Of a DNA stretch of 6,831 nucleotides, positions 6,409 to 6,831 are shown piece after piece. Position numbers and translations under genes: made by a program. How positions within the stretch are numbered: the stretch's first letter is position 1; each line of letters begins with the position of its first letter. A model generated the notes under the pieces. That model was given only the letters and a program-made list of their open reading frames with translations. It made no database searches and was not told where the DNA came from. Origin of the DNA: Bacteroidota bacterium (GTDB lineage: Bacteria; Bacteroidota; Bacteroidia; Flavobacteriales; Weeksellaceae). The DNA is taken from assembly GCA_023420435.1 (NCBI GenBank), contig JAEZWE010000119.1:1-6831 (forward strand). Reading direction: 5' to 3'.

Positions 6409-6831
6409 ATGTCGAAAGAATGCTGTTCTGTAGAAGAAAAATCGCTCACTAAAAAAGAAAAAAACCACCATCATGATCACGATGAAAACCATCACGACCA
6501 CGATCATCAACATGATTTAGGACAAAAAACCGTTTTGCAGCTCTTTTTTCCGGCGATTATTTCCTTTGGATTTCTGATTTTAGGTTTAGCGTTAGATTAT
6601 TGGATAAAACCAGACTGGTTTTCAGGATGGATTCGTTTGGTTTGGTATATTGTTGCCTATATTCCGGTTGGTTTTCCGGTTTTGAAAGAGGCTTTGGAAA
6701 GCATTAAATACAGTGATTTTTTTTCAGAATTTTTGTTAATGTCTATTGCTACAATAGGCGCATTTACAATTGGTGAATATCCAGAAGGAGTTGCAGTGAT
6801 GTTATTTTATTCGGTGGGAGAAGCGTTTCAG
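6409..6831 (+). CDS. Heavy-metal-translocating P-type ATPase, Zn/Cd/Co-type (partial, C-terminus beyond the right edge)
   Basis: ATP-driven inner-membrane pump that probably exports Zn2+, Cd2+ or similar ions from the cytoplasm. Only 141 of roughly 650-700 expected codons are present. The N-terminus has C5-C6 and a His/Asp-rich stretch at 20-36 with nine histidines, a likely metal-binding tail. It stands where many relatives carry a ferredoxin-like HMA domain with GxxCxxC, which is absent here. Membrane segments begin at about 43-62 and 76-91. The stretch from FFSEFLLMSIATIGAF (104-119) through IGEYPEG (121-127) to the GEAF at 137-140 is the highly conserved M1-M2 region of Zn/Cd-type P1B ATPases. 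The DKTGT phosphorylation site and the CPC-type metal site lie outside the window, so ion specificity is inferred. The ATG at 6409 is the first in frame and fits the -7 box. Divergent from the CxxC membrane protein. Confidence 0.93.
   Translation, partial: MSKECCSVEEKSLTKKEKNHHHDHDENHHDHDHQHDLGQKTVLQLFFPAIISFGFLILGLALDYWIKPDWFSGWIRLVWYIVAYIPVGFPVLKEALESIKYSDFFSEFLLMSIATIGAFTIGEYPEGVAVMLFYSVGEAFQ

Noticed and set aside
6161..6433. Plus-strand frame running into the P-type ATPase start
   Set aside because: It is antisense to the membrane-protein gene, crosses AT-rich intergenic DNA and overlaps the ATPase start in another frame.

Overview
The window looks like a chromosomal segment of a member of the Bacteroidota, most likely class Flavobacteriia and perhaps a Chryseobacterium-like member of the Weeksellaceae. 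The DNA is AT-rich. Every gene start has a TAnnTTTG box, the Bacteroidota -7 promoter element, and no Shine-Dalgarno sequence. One protein carries a type IX secretion system (T9SS) sorting tail, which is restricted to this phylum. The genus is an inference; the phylum is well supported.

Layout: (1) Positions 1-1041, minus strand, hold the first 347 codons of an Amt/Mep/Rh ammonium transporter, cut by the left edge of the window. (2) Positions 1042-1202 are a divergent promoter region with one Bacteroidota promoter per direction and a T8A8 palindrome between them. (3) Positions 1203-3203, plus strand, hold a complete NAD+-dependent DNA ligase, ligA. (4) Positions 3254-5746, plus strand, hold an 830-residue secreted protein with a signal peptide, an EF-hand-like loop, leucine-rich repeats, beta-sandwich-like domains and a T9SS type A sorting domain. 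(5) Positions 5747-5867 form a convergent gap with a compact terminator hairpin and a second, nested hairpin. (6) Positions 5868-6284, minus strand, hold a 138-residue membrane protein of unknown function with a CxxC motif, faintly like DUF1360. (7) Positions 6285-6408 are a second divergent intergenic region. (8) Positions 6409-6831, plus strand, hold the first 141 codons of a heavy-metal P-type ATPase with a histidine-rich N-terminus, cut by the right edge.

The genes do not form one pathway. Ammonium uptake, DNA ligation, a surface protein and metal export are neighbours, not partners. ligA and the surface-protein gene are 50 bases apart with no visible terminator between them, so read-through is possible, although the second gene has its own -7 box. 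The membrane protein and the metal ATPase share a divergent control region.

I see no mobile element, CRISPR array, tRNA or rRNA, and no convincing undescribed system. The points most worth a second look are the nearly constant 16-17 base distance from the -7 box to the start codon in all three plus-strand genes, the nested hairpin at 5814-5864, the EF-hand loop and base-composition shift in the surface protein, and the His-rich tail of the ATPase.
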